DNA of 7,233 bases, taken from positions 1-7,233 of the forward strand of contig CAAECP010000168.1 of the NCBI GenBank assembly GCA_900754385.1. The letters run 5' to 3'. Below are positions 1-5,837 of this stretch, piece by piece. The translations under genes were made by a program, and so were the position numbers. The DNA comes from an uncultured Collinsella sp. Its GTDB lineage: Bacteria; Actinomycetota; Coriobacteriia; Coriobacteriales; Coriobacteriaceae. Each line of letters opens with the position of its first letter. Position 1 is the first letter of the stretch. A model generated the notes under the pieces. That model was not told where the DNA came from and ran no database searches. It saw only the letters and a program-made list of their open reading frames with translations.

Positions 1-141
1 CGGATTCCCGGGCCGGGCGGCCCAGGGGTTAAGTTTGTCGCGAGTTCCGCACGAGCCGGAGGCCACTTAATGTGGCCTCCGTGCGAGCCAGGACTGTAGA
101 GCAGCAAACTTAACCCCTGGGCCGCCCGGCCCGGGAATCCG
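1..141. repeat. Perfect 36-bp inverted repeat with 69-bp spacer
   Basis: Bases 1-36 are the exact reverse complement of bases 106-141. The arms are very GC-rich, except for the AAACTT/AAGTTT end facing the spacer. Each arm also contains a small local palindrome (GGGCC-gggc-GGCCC at 10-23 in the left arm). The left arm starts at the first base of the window, so the repeat may extend further left. The spacer is not itself a mirror image except for a central hairpin, which argues against a simple fold-back assembly artefact. It may be an RNA structure in the rpsL leader or upstream gap, a REP/BIME-like repeat, or a small non-autonomous element. No transposase or target duplication is visible. 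The repeat itself is certain; its role is not known. Confidence 0.9.
49..84. repeat. Interrupted hairpin inside the large inverted repeat
   Basis: GGAGGCCAC at 58-66 pairs perfectly with GTGGCCTCC at 72-80 around the loop TTAAT. GCAC at 49-52 can extend the stem with GTGC at 81-84 if the five bases at 53-57 bulge out. No T-run follows, so it is not a typical intrinsic terminator. It would sit at the tip of the larger stem formed by 1-36 and 106-141. Confidence 0.75.
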
Positions 142-169
142 CCCCCGCGCACAGAAGGGGATTCCTTTT
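134..169 (+). terminator. Intrinsic terminator-like hairpin upstream of rpsL
   Basis: GGAATCC at 134-140 plus CC at 142-143 pairs with GGGGATTCC at 157-165, leaving G141 as a single bulge and a 13-nt loop. TTTT follows directly at 166-169. This is a plausible rho-independent terminator for a gene left of the window, or an attenuator. Its 5' half (134-141) is also the outer end of the right arm of the 36-bp inverted repeat, so the two folds exclude each other. The T-run is short, so strength is uncertain. Confidence 0.55.
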
Positions 170-198
170 GTGTAGGCTTTGCGGAAATGTGGCTATTT

Positions 199-254
199 TA
201 GGATACGCCCGGTGGCGTGGTCTGTTGACGGCACAGCTAACGCCACGTATCCTA
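199..254. repeat. Interrupted 15-bp inverted repeat around the rpsL promoter
   Basis: TAGGATACG at 199-207 pairs with CGTATCCTA at 246-254, and TGGCGT at 213-218 pairs with ACGCCA at 240-245. The only interruption is five extra bases at 208-212 in the left arm. The right arm contains the predicted -10 element, and the loop contains the predicted -35. It could be an operator for a regulator of the rpsL operon, or an RNA hairpin in read-through transcripts. The pairing is seen directly; the function is inferred. Confidence 0.7.
225..253 (+). promoter_or_regulatory. Sigma70-type promoter of the rpsL operon
   Basis: TTGACG at 225-230 and TATCCT at 248-253 are separated by exactly 17 bases. The match to the -35 consensus is 5 of 6, and the -10 keeps the key T, A and final T. 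Transcription would start near 260, giving an untranslated leader of about 87 nt before rpsL. The position just upstream of a highly expressed ribosomal operon supports the call. Confidence 0.7.
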
Positions 255-272
255 TCGAACTGCGTGTTTCGT

Positions 273-290
273 AGGGGGATGCTGACCCCT
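273..290 (+). promoter_or_regulatory. Small hairpin in the rpsL leader
   Basis: AGGGG at 273-277 can pair with CCCCT at 286-290 around an 8-nt loop. It lies about 13 nt after the predicted transcription start. It might stabilise the leader or take part in autoregulation, but a 5-bp stem is weak evidence and I see no clear mimic of a ribosomal protein binding site. Confidence 0.3.
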
Positions 291-334
291 CGATTCAAGC
301 CGTTGCACTTTACAGAAAGCTGGAATCATTCGAG

Positions 335-340
335 AAGGAG
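335..340 (+). promoter_or_regulatory. Ribosome binding site that fixes the rpsL TTG start
   Basis: AAGGAG lies 6 nt before TTG at 347. No ATG or GTG in the same frame gives a better S12 N-terminus, so this site decides the start. Confidence 0.85.
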
Positions 341-346
341 TACGCT

Positions 347-724
347 TTGCCTACTATTAACCAGCTGGTTCGCCAGGGCCGTCGTTCCGTGCCCAAGAAG
401 TCCAAGAACGCTGCTCTGCAGCACAACTCCCAGAAGCGCGGCGTGTGCACCCGCGTCTTCACCACGAGCCCCAAGAAGCCGAACTCGGCTCTTCGTAAGG
501 TTGCCCGTGTTCGCCTTGTCAACGGCATCGAAGTTACTGCTTACATCCCGGGTGAGGGCCACAACCTGCAGGAGCACTCCATCGTGCTCGTCCGCGGCGG
601 TCGTGTCCGTGACCTCCCTGGTGTCCGTTATCACGTCATCCGTGGCGCCTACGACGCTGCTCCGGTCCAGAACCGTATGCAGGCCCGTTCCAAGTACGGT
701 GCTAAGCGCCCCAAGGCTAAATAA
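347..724 (+). CDS. rpsL: 30S ribosomal protein S12
   Basis: S12 sits at the decoding centre of the small ribosomal subunit and helps set accuracy and translocation. The 125-aa product is full length and starts at TTG. The start PTINQLVR matches the family, as do the loop [13 protein letters not shown] (39-51), EGHNLQEHS (70-78), DLPGVRYH (89-96) and the end [11 protein letters not shown]. Lys43, the classic streptomycin-sensitivity residue, is present. Position 88 is Arg (codon CGT), where Escherichia coli, Bacillus and Mycobacterium have Lys. Asp89, the residue methylthiolated in E. coli, is conserved. It is the first gene of the rpsL-rpsG-fusA-rpsJ operon, probably driven by the promoter at 225-253. 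The gap to rpsG is 73 nt. Identity is essentially certain. Confidence 0.98.
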   Translation: MPTINQLVRQGRRSVPKKSKNAALQHNSQKRGVCTRVFTTSPKKPNSALRKVARVRLVNGIEVTAYIPGEGHNLQEHSIVLVRGGRVRDLPGVRYHVIRGAYDAAPVQNRMQARSKYGAKRPKAK

Positions 725-797
725 GCCAGATAACGTTTTGATACTTTCGCCGTGTGCCGCCTAAGCGCCGCACGGTAGACACTTAAGGAGATTTCAC

Positions 798-1271
798 ATG
801 CCGCGTCGTGCAGCAGCTAATCGTCGTGAGGTTCAGCCTGACGCCGTTTACAACAACCGCCTGGTGACTCAGCTCATCAACAAGGTCCTTCTTGACGGCA
901 AGAAGGCCACCGCTGAGCGCATCGTTTACACCGCTTTCGAGATCGTTGCCGAGAAGTCCGAGGGTGGCGACGCTCTCGCTACCTTCAAGAAGGCTATGGA
1001 CAACGTCAAGCCCACGCTCGAGGTTAAGCCCAAGCGTGTCGGTGGCGCTACCTATCAGGTCCCGATGGAGGTCAACTCCCGTCGTTCCACCGCTCTGGGT
1101 ATCCGCTGGATCGTCAACTTCTCCCGCGCTCGCAAGGAGAAGACCATGGCCGAGCGTCTCGCCAACGAGATCCTCGACGCTTCCAACGGCCTGGGCGCTT
1201 CCGTCAAGAAGCGTGAGGACGTCTTCAAGATGGCCGAGGCCAACCGCGCGTTCTCTCACTATCGTTGGTAA
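798..1271 (+). CDS. rpsG: 30S ribosomal protein S7
   Basis: S7 nucleates assembly of the 3' domain of 16S rRNA (the subunit head) and contacts tRNA near the E site. The 157-aa product has the usual bacterial length. It shows [14 protein letters not shown] at the N-terminus, the helix [19 protein letters not shown] (26-44), the beta-hairpin [14 protein letters not shown] (76-89) and the family ending AFSHYRW. ATG at 798 follows AAGGAG (785-790) with 7-nt spacing. In E. coli, S7 represses its own operon by binding the rpsL-rpsG gap. The corresponding gap here (725-797) has only weak hairpin potential, so I cannot say whether that control exists. fusA follows after 19 nt, fitting co-transcription. 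Confidence 0.98.
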   Translation: MPRRAAANRREVQPDAVYNNRLVTQLINKVLLDGKKATAERIVYTAFEIVAEKSEGGDALATFKKAMDNVKPTLEVKPKRVGGATYQVPMEVNSRRSTALGIRWIVNFSRARKEKTMAERLANEILDASNGLGASVKKREDVFKMAEANRAFSHYRW

Positions 1272-1290
1272 GTTAAGGTAAGGAACTAAC

Positions 1291-3390
1291 ATGGCTAAGC
1301 CTAAGTACAAGCTTTCCGATACCCGTAACATCGGCATCATGGCCCACATCGATGCCGGTAAGACCACCACGACCGAGCGTATTCTTTACTACACCGGTAA
1401 GACCCACAAGATCGGTGAGGTCCATGAGGGCGCTGCCACCATGGACTGGATGGTTCAGGAGCAGGAGCGCGGCGTAACCATTACCTCCGCTGCTACCACG
1501 TGCTTCTGGAACAAGGACGGTAAGGACTACCGCATCCAGATCATCGACACCCCGGGCCACGTTGACTTCACCGCCGAGGTCGAGCGCTGCCTGCGCGTCC
1601 TCGATGGCGCTGTTGCCGTCTTCGACGCCGTTGCCGGCGTTCAGCCCCAGTCTGAGACCGTTTGGCGTCAGGCTTCCACCTTCAACGTCCCCCGCATCGC
1701 CTTCATCAACAAGTATGACCGCGTGGGCGCTGACTTCTTCAACGCTATCGAGACCATGAAGGATCGTCTCGACGCTAACGCCGTGGCCGCTCAGGTCCCG
1801 ATGGGCGCCGAGGACAACTTCTGGGGCGTCATCGACCTGGTCACCATGACTGCATGGGACTTCAAGGCCGACGAGAAGGGTATGACCTACCCCGAGCCGA
1901 TGGACGAGATCCCGGCTGAGTTTGCCGACATCGCTGCCACCAAGCGCGAGGAGCTCCTTGACGCTGCTGCCAGCTTTGACGACGAGCTCATGGAGAAGAT
2001 CCTCATGGAGGAGGACTTCACCGTCGAGGAGCTCAAGGCTGCTCTGCGCAAGGGTGTTCTGGCCAACGAGCTCAACCTCGTCTTCGTGGGCTCCGCCTAC
2101 AAGAACAAGGGCGTTCAGGAGCTGCTCGACGCTGTCGTCGACTACCTGCCCAGCCCGCTCGACGTCGAGGCCGTCACCGGTACCGATCCGGACACCGGCG
2201 AGGAGATCCAGCGTCATCCTTCCTTCGACGAGCCCTTCTCCGGTCTTGTCTTCAAGATCATGACCGACCCGTTCGTCGGTAAGCTCACCTACGTCCGCGT
2301 TTACTCCGGCCGCGCCGAGTCCGGCTCCTACGTGGTCAACGCTTCCAACGGTCAGCGCGAGCGCCTCGGCCGCATCCTCGAGATGAACGCCGCCGAGCGT
2401 ATCGACCGCGACGACGCTGCCGCCGGCGACATCGTCGCTTGCGTCGGCTTCAAGAACTCCACCACCGGCGACACCCTGTGCGCCGAGGGCAAGGAGATCG
2501 TCCTCGAGAAGATCGAGTTCGCCAAGCCCGTTATCGACGTTGCCATCGAGCCCAAGACCAAGGCCGAGCAGGACAAGATGTCCCTTGCTCTGACCAAGCT
2601 CGCCGAGGAGGACCCGACCTTCCAGGTGTCCACCAACCACGAGACCGGCCAGACCATCATCGCCGGCATGGGCGAGCTGCACCTCGAGATCATCGTCGAC
2701 CGTCTGCTCCGCGAGTTCAAGGTTGACGCTAACGTTGGTAAGCCCCAGGTTGCCTACCGCGAGACCGCTGGTCACGACGTCGAGAAGGCTGAGGGCAAGT
2801 TCGTCCGTCAGTCCGGCGGTCGCGGTCAGTACGGCCACGCTGTCATCAAGCTCGAGAAGATGGAGGAGGGCTTCGGCTACGAGTTCGTCAACGCTATCGT
2901 CGGCGGCGTCGTGCCCAAGGAGTACATCCCGTCCATCGACAAGGGCATCCAGGAGGCCCTGAACACCGGTGTTATCGCCGGCTTCCCGGTCCTCGACGTT
3001 AAGGTCACCCTGTTCGACGGTTCTTACCACGAGGTCGACTCCTCCGAGGCCGCCTTCAAGATCGCCGGTTCCATGGCTATCAAGGACGCCCTCAAGAAGT
3101 CCGATCCGCAGCTGCTCGAGCCGATCATGGCTGTCGAGGTCGAGACCCCCGAGCAGTACATGGGCGACGTTATGGGCAACCTCTCCGGTCGCCGCGGCAA
3201 GATCGAGGGCATGGAGGATCGCAAGAACAGCAAGCTCATCCGTGCCAAGGTGCCGCTGGGCGAGATGTTCGGTTACGCTACCGACCTTCGCTCCCAGACC
3301 CAGGGCCGTGCATCCTACACGATGCAGTTCGACTCTTATGAGCCTGCGCCCAAGTCCATCGTGGACGAGGTCATGAGCAAGAACGCCTAA
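1291..3390 (+). CDS. fusA: Elongation factor G (translocase GTPase)
   Basis: EF-G uses GTP to move tRNAs and mRNA through the ribosome and, with ribosome recycling factor, splits finished ribosomes. The 699-aa product has the full five-domain length. The G domain shows AHIDAGKTT (18-26, P-loop), RGVTI (60-64, switch I), DTPGH (86-90, with catalytic His90), NKYD (140-143) and SAYKNKG (268-274). SGGRGQYGH (508-516) marks domain IV, and [12 protein letters not shown] carries the tip His580. The G4 motif is NKYD, whereas NKMD is usual in EF-G. Asn, Lys and Asp, which read the guanine, are intact, so the enzyme should work. Length and domain IV argue against an EF-G2 or TetM-like paralogue. ATG at 1291 follows AAGGA (1280-1284). 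No tuf gene follows. Confidence 0.97.
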   Translation: MAKPKYKLSDTRNIGIMAHIDAGKTTTTERILYYTGKTHKIGEVHEGAATMDWMVQEQERGVTITSAATTCFWNKDGKDYRIQIIDTPGHVDFTAEVERCLRVLDGAVAVFDAVAGVQPQSETVWRQASTFNVPRIAFINKYDRVGADFFNAIETMKDRLDANAVAAQVPMGAEDNFWGVIDLVTMTAWDFKADEKGMTYPEPMDEIPAEFADIAATKREELLDAAASFDDELMEKILMEEDFTVEELKAALRKGVLANELNLVFVGSAYKNKGVQELLDAVVDYLPSPLDVEAVTGTDPDTGEEIQRHPSFDEPFSGLVFKIMTDPFVGKLTYVRVYSGRAESGSYVVNASNGQRERLGRILEMNAAERIDRDDAAAGDIVACVGFKNSTTGDTLCAEGKEIVLEKIEFAKPVIDVAIEPKTKAEQDKMSLALTKLAEEDPTFQVSTNHETGQTIIAGMGELHLEIIVDRLLREFKVDANVGKPQVAYRETAGHDVEKAEGKFVRQSGGRGQYGHAVIKLEKMEEGFGYEFVNAIVGGVVPKEYIPSIDKGIQEALNTGVIAGFPVLDVKVTLFDGSYHEVDSSEAAFKIAGSMAIKDALKKSDPQLLEPIMAVEVETPEQYMGDVMGNLSGRRGKIEGMEDRKNSKLIRAKVPLGEMFGYATDLRSQTQGRASYTMQFDSYEPAPKSIVDEVMSKNA

Positions 3391-3439
3391 GTTCGAGCTC
3401 CCTGTTACGTAATCCGCGAGAACATCTCTCGCACTCTTT

Positions 3440-3444
3440 GGAGG
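3440..3444 (+). promoter_or_regulatory. Ribosome binding site that fixes the rpsJ TTG start
   Basis: GGAGG lies 6 nt before TTG at 3451. The resulting N-terminus, [14 protein letters not shown], matches S10, and no other in-frame start fits as well. Confidence 0.85.
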
Positions 3445-3450
3445 TTTAAG

Positions 3451-3759
3451 TTGGCTACCCAGAAGATCCGCATTCGCCTCAAGGGCTATGATCACGAGGT
3501 CGTCGATCAGTCCGCGAAGCTCATCGTCGAGACCGCTCAGAAGACCGGCGCTCGCGTTTCCGGTCCTGTCCCCCTGCCCACCGAGCGCAACCTGTACACG
3601 GTTATCCGCTCGCCGCACGTGAACAAGGACTCCCGTGAGCAGTTCGAGATGCGCACCCACAAGCGCCTCATCGACATCCTCGACCCCACCTCGGGCACCG
3701 TTGATTCGCTCATGCGTCTCGACCTCCCCGCTGGCGTCGACATCGACATCAAGCTCTAA
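3451..3759 (+). CDS. rpsJ: 30S ribosomal protein S10 (NusE)
   Basis: S10 is a head protein of the small subunit. As NusE it also joins NusB and NusG in antitermination and in coupling transcription to translation. The 102-aa product is full length. It has [15 protein letters not shown] (5-19), [20 protein letters not shown] (38-57) and the signature [19 protein letters not shown] (58-76). Val57 in the loop, a site of tetracycline-related mutations, is the usual residue. The gene starts at TTG and lies 60 nt after fusA. Normally rpsJ opens the S10 cluster ahead of rplC, or follows tuf. Here it is the last gene before a strong terminator, so the rest of the S10 operon must lie elsewhere or under another promoter. 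Identity is certain. Confidence 0.98.
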   Translation: MATQKIRIRLKGYDHEVVDQSAKLIVETAQKTGARVSGPVPLPTERNLYTVIRSPHVNKDSREQFEMRTHKRLIDILDPTSGTVDSLMRLDLPAGVDIDIKL

Positions 3760-3778
3760 GCGATATCGCTCATAGCTT

Positions 3779-3820
3779 AAAGAGCCCCGCTACCAAAATG
3801 GCAGCGGGGCTCTTTTGTTT
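3779..3820 (+). terminator. Strong rho-independent terminator after rpsJ
   Basis: AAAGAGCCCCGCT at 3779-3791 pairs perfectly with AGCGGGGCTCTTT at 3803-3815. The stem can extend inside the loop by CCA/TGG after one mismatch. A T-rich tract (3813-3820, TTTTGTTT) follows. It ends the ribosomal operon 19 nt after the S10 stop. Read from the other strand the hairpin is followed by only three T, so it could also stop birA transcripts, but less well. Confidence 0.93.
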
Positions 3821-3873
3821 GAATGATGGTTTGGACTGCCGGGCAATGCTGCCGAGTAGGTGGTTGCGGCGCC

Positions 3874-4650
3874 CTATTCGCTCAAGGGACGCAGCGATGC
3901 CTCCTCAAAATGGAAGGATCGCAAGTCGTCTTCCGTTTCGATACACGCGCGACCAAAGTCATCGACCGTTTTAAAGATGCCTCGCGTCAGCTCGTCTCCA
4001 GCGGGGGAGCGGGCGATAACGTGCTTCCCGATCCAATTGAGATGAGCGATATATTCGTCGCGGACGGGCGCGAGCGGTCCGGTGTTTTCTTCCATGGCAT
4101 TGAGTAGATCAGCCCACGCGTCCACAGCGTTTACGACGGTGTGATAGACCTCCTTGAGTAGCACATCGACGGCGGGAACGTTCTCGTTGAGATCCGAGAG
4201 ACCGATTGCCGGCAGGCCGCCATCGGGAACCTCCGCGGGCACATAGTTCACGTTGACGCCGATGCCACAGACCGCAAAGGGGTTGCCTTCGTTATCGCGT
4301 GCGGCCTCGACTAGAATGCCGCCGAGCTTGCGTCCTCGCGCGACCAGGTCGTTAGGCCATTTGAGGCCAATCTCGTTTGCAACACCCTGCTTTTCGAGCG
4401 CCTCGAGCACCGCTAGACCGCTGGCGGCGGCAAGACCAGAGTACTTTGCAGGATTAACGCGTGGACGCAACACAATCGAAAGTAATAGATTTCCGGCGGT
4501 TGAATCCCACTTGTGTCCGCGCCGGCCGCGTCCTGCTGTTTGAGCCCGGGCGGCAAGTCCTGTGCCGTGCGGCGCTCCCTGTTTTCCTGCTTCGAGCAGG
4601 TCATCGTTGGTCGATCCGGTTACGTCGACTATCGTTAATTTGGCATCCAA
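3874..4650 (-). CDS. birA: Biotin--[acetyl-CoA-carboxylase] ligase, no HTH domain
   Basis: Biotin protein ligase makes biotinyl-AMP from biotin and ATP and attaches biotin to a lysine of carrier proteins such as the BCCP subunit of acetyl-CoA carboxylase. The 258-aa product has the catalytic domain with GSTNDDL (12-18), the biotinyl-AMP loop GRGRRGHKW (40-48), KWPND (97-101), KLGGILVE (108-115) and GIGVNVNY (129-136). A C-terminal SH3-like domain ends in FEEASLRPL. The last Arg of the usual GRGRRGR loop is His46. It lacks the N-terminal winged helix of E. coli BirA (321 aa), so it is probably monofunctional and not a repressor. The start is TTG at 4650, behind AGGAGG at 4662-4667 with a rather long 11-nt spacing. 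It diverges from the fatty-acid operon whose first step depends on its product. Confidence 0.93.
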   Translation of the reverse strand: MDAKLTIVDVTGSTNDDLLEAGKQGAPHGTGLAARAQTAGRGRRGHKWDSTAGNLLLSIVLRPRVNPAKYSGLAAASGLAVLEALEKQGVANEIGLKWPNDLVARGRKLGGILVEAARDNEGNPFAVCGIGVNVNYVPAEVPDGGLPAIGLSDLNENVPAVDVLLKEVYHTVVNAVDAWADLLNAMEENTGPLAPVRDEYIAHLNWIGKHVIARSPAGDELTRGIFKTVDDFGRACIETEDDLRSFHFEEASLRPLSE

Positions 4651-4661
4651 AACGGCTGCTA

Positions 4662-4667
4662 CCTCCT
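4662..4667 (-). promoter_or_regulatory. Ribosome binding site of birA
   Basis: On the minus strand, AGGAGG lies 11 nt before TTG at 4650. The in-frame codons between them (GCA, GCC, GTT) are not starts, and the first ATG nearby is out of frame. TTG is therefore the best start despite the long spacing. Confidence 0.65.
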
Positions 4668-4748
4668 AAGTTAATAAGGCAATCGCGTAATGGTGTCGAG
4701 AGATAGACACAATGTGAAGCCTTTGTTGCATTTGGACAATTTAATGGT

Positions 4749-4810
4749 AACACGTCAACAACGACTAAAATGCGCTATTCTCTCTTGGTCGATGTAAACA
4801 CGTCAACAAC
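4749..4810. repeat. 14-bp direct repeat pair in the birA-fabH divergent region
   Basis: AACACGTCAACAAC occurs at 4749-4762 and again, identically, at 4797-4810, 48 bp apart. Both copies are preceded by a GTA-like stretch. The first overlaps the region just before a candidate fabH -10, and the second ends just before the fabH ribosome binding site. On the minus strand each copy contains TTGACG, a good -35 hexamer for birA transcription. It may be a paired operator for a lipid-synthesis regulator. It does not resemble the FapR or FabT consensus as I know them. Confidence 0.8.
4766..4771 (+). promoter_or_regulatory. Candidate -10 element of the fabH operon
   Basis: TAAAAT matches the -10 consensus at 5 of 6 positions and would start transcription near 4778, about 49 nt before fabH. 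No good -35 lies 16-18 bp upstream (AATGGT at 17 bp). The promoter is therefore weak, activator-dependent or wrongly placed. The first AACACGTCAACAAC box fills the spacer just upstream. Confidence 0.4.
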
Positions 4811-4812
4811 TC

Positions 4813-4820
4813 AAAGGAGG
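4813..4820 (+). promoter_or_regulatory. Ribosome binding site that fixes the fabH start
   Basis: AAAGGAGG lies 6 nt before ATG at 4827. The open frame runs back to an ATG at 4770, but that start has no such site and would add 19 residues absent from the FabH family. Confidence 0.9.
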
Positions 4821-4826
4821 TTAGTG

Positions 4827-5786
4827 ATGGGTTTCACGATTCTTGGAACAGGCTCGGCGCTTCCTAAGCGCAGTGTTTCCAATGACGAGCTTTCTGGGTT
4901 CCTCGATACCTCGGATGAGTGGATTTTTACCCGCACCGGTATCAAGAGCCGCCACGTCTGCACCACCGAGTCACTTGACGACCTTGCCGTGTCGGCGAGC
5001 GAGCAAGCGCTCCAGGCGTCCGGAATCGACGCGAGCCAGCTGGATCTGATCGTCTGTTCGACGACGACGGGCGATCATCTCGTTCCCGCCGAAGCGTGCG
5101 CCGTTGCCGAGCGCCTGGGTGCCACATGTCCTGCCTTCGACGTTTCGGCGGCTTGTGCCGGCTTCGTATTTGCGCTCGATGTCGCCGAGGGCTATATCGC
5201 CCGAGCTCGCGCCAAGCACGTGCTGGTCGTTGCCGCCGAGCAGATGACGCGCGCGCTCGACTGGACCGACCGCGCCACCTGCGTGCTCTTTGGCGATGGG
5301 GCAGGCGCCGCAGTGATTGGGGCTGGGGGAGACAGCCCCCTTGCCGTTGAGCTTTCGACGGCGCCCGACGTCGAGACGTTGCACGTTCCCGGTCTGGTCG
5401 GCACCTCGCCGTTTAAGGCTTCCGCAGATAGCAAGAGCGTGCTGTCCATGAATGGCCGCCGCGTGTTCAAGTTCGGCGTCAACGCCATCTGCGACACGGT
5501 CCATAAGCTTGCGAGCGATGCGGGCATTTCGGTCGAAGACATCGACCATTTTGTATTCCATCAGGCTAACGAACGAATCCTGAGTCAGGCGGTCAAGCGC
5601 CTCGGCGTTCCAGACGAGCGCGTGGTTCGAACACTGCGCGAGACCGGCAACATTTCGAGCGCCTGCATTCCCTTTGCGCTTGACCGGCTGGCACGTACCG
5701 ACGCACTGAATGAGGGCGACACCATCGCCTTGGTTGGATTTGGCGCTGGCCTGGATATAGGTGGCTATCTGCTTCGTTGGAAGTAG
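4827..5786 (+). CDS. fabH: 3-oxoacyl-ACP synthase III (KAS III)
   Basis: FabH starts fatty-acid synthesis by condensing acetyl-CoA (or a branched acyl-CoA primer) with malonyl-ACP in the cytosol. The 319-aa product has the normal length. It shows DTSDEWIFTRTGIKSR (27-42), the nucleophile Cys110 in SAACAGF, the GDGAGAAVIG turn (156-165), His245 in HQANERI and Asn275 in ETGNISSACIP, completing the Cys-His-Asn triad. The Asn segment usually reads GNTSAAS; here it is GNISSAC, an unusual but probably tolerated change. Primer preference cannot be read from the sequence. It is the first gene of the fab operon, diverges from birA, and is followed by acpP after 51 nt. That gap holds the palindrome CCCTAGGG (5809-5816), with no T-run. 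Confidence 0.96.
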   Translation: MGFTILGTGSALPKRSVSNDELSGFLDTSDEWIFTRTGIKSRHVCTTESLDDLAVSASEQALQASGIDASQLDLIVCSTTTGDHLVPAEACAVAERLGATCPAFDVSAACAGFVFALDVAEGYIARARAKHVLVVAAEQMTRALDWTDRATCVLFGDGAGAAVIGAGGDSPLAVELSTAPDVETLHVPGLVGTSPFKASADSKSVLSMNGRRVFKFGVNAICDTVHKLASDAGISVEDIDHFVFHQANERILSQAVKRLGVPDERVVRTLRETGNISSACIPFALDRLARTDALNEGDTIALVGFGAGLDIGGYLLRWK

Positions 5787-5837
5787 TCGCACATAGGAAA
5801 TAAAACGCCCCTAGGGCACAAACAAAGGAGAACTACC

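Noticed and set aside
303..331. TTGCAC as a second rpsL promoter
   Set aside because: No acceptable -10 lies 16-18 bp downstream, and it falls too close to the ribosome binding site.
168..764. 198-codon open frame overlapping the leader and rpsL
   Set aside because: It runs out of frame through rpsL, has no good start site, and gives a Ser/Arg-rich product typical of a shifted frame. The ATG at 279 inside it touches a G-run with no room for a ribosome binding site.
1273..3660. 795-codon open frame antisense to fusA and rpsJ
   Set aside because: It is the mirror of strongly biased codons in real genes, is very rich in Leu, Val, Gly and Asp, matches no family I know, and has no ribosome binding site of its own.
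4693..4710. GTGTC-8-GACAC inverted repeat in the birA-fabH gap as an operator
   Set aside because: Five-bp arms are expected by chance in a gap of this length, and it matches no biotin operator I know.
4770..4826. Longer N-terminus for FabH from ATG at 4770
   Set aside because: The extension spans the second direct repeat and the Shine-Dalgarno sequence and is absent from the family. ATG at 4827 has an ideal site.
5777..5806. Possible internal promoter before acpP (TTGGAA, 18 bp, TAAAAC)
   Set aside because: Both hexamers match only 4 of 6 positions; too weak to list without transcript data.
5807..5817. Palindrome GCCCCTAGGGC between fabH and acpP as a terminator
   Set aside because: The stem is only 4 bp and no T-run follows, so it is unlikely to stop transcription.
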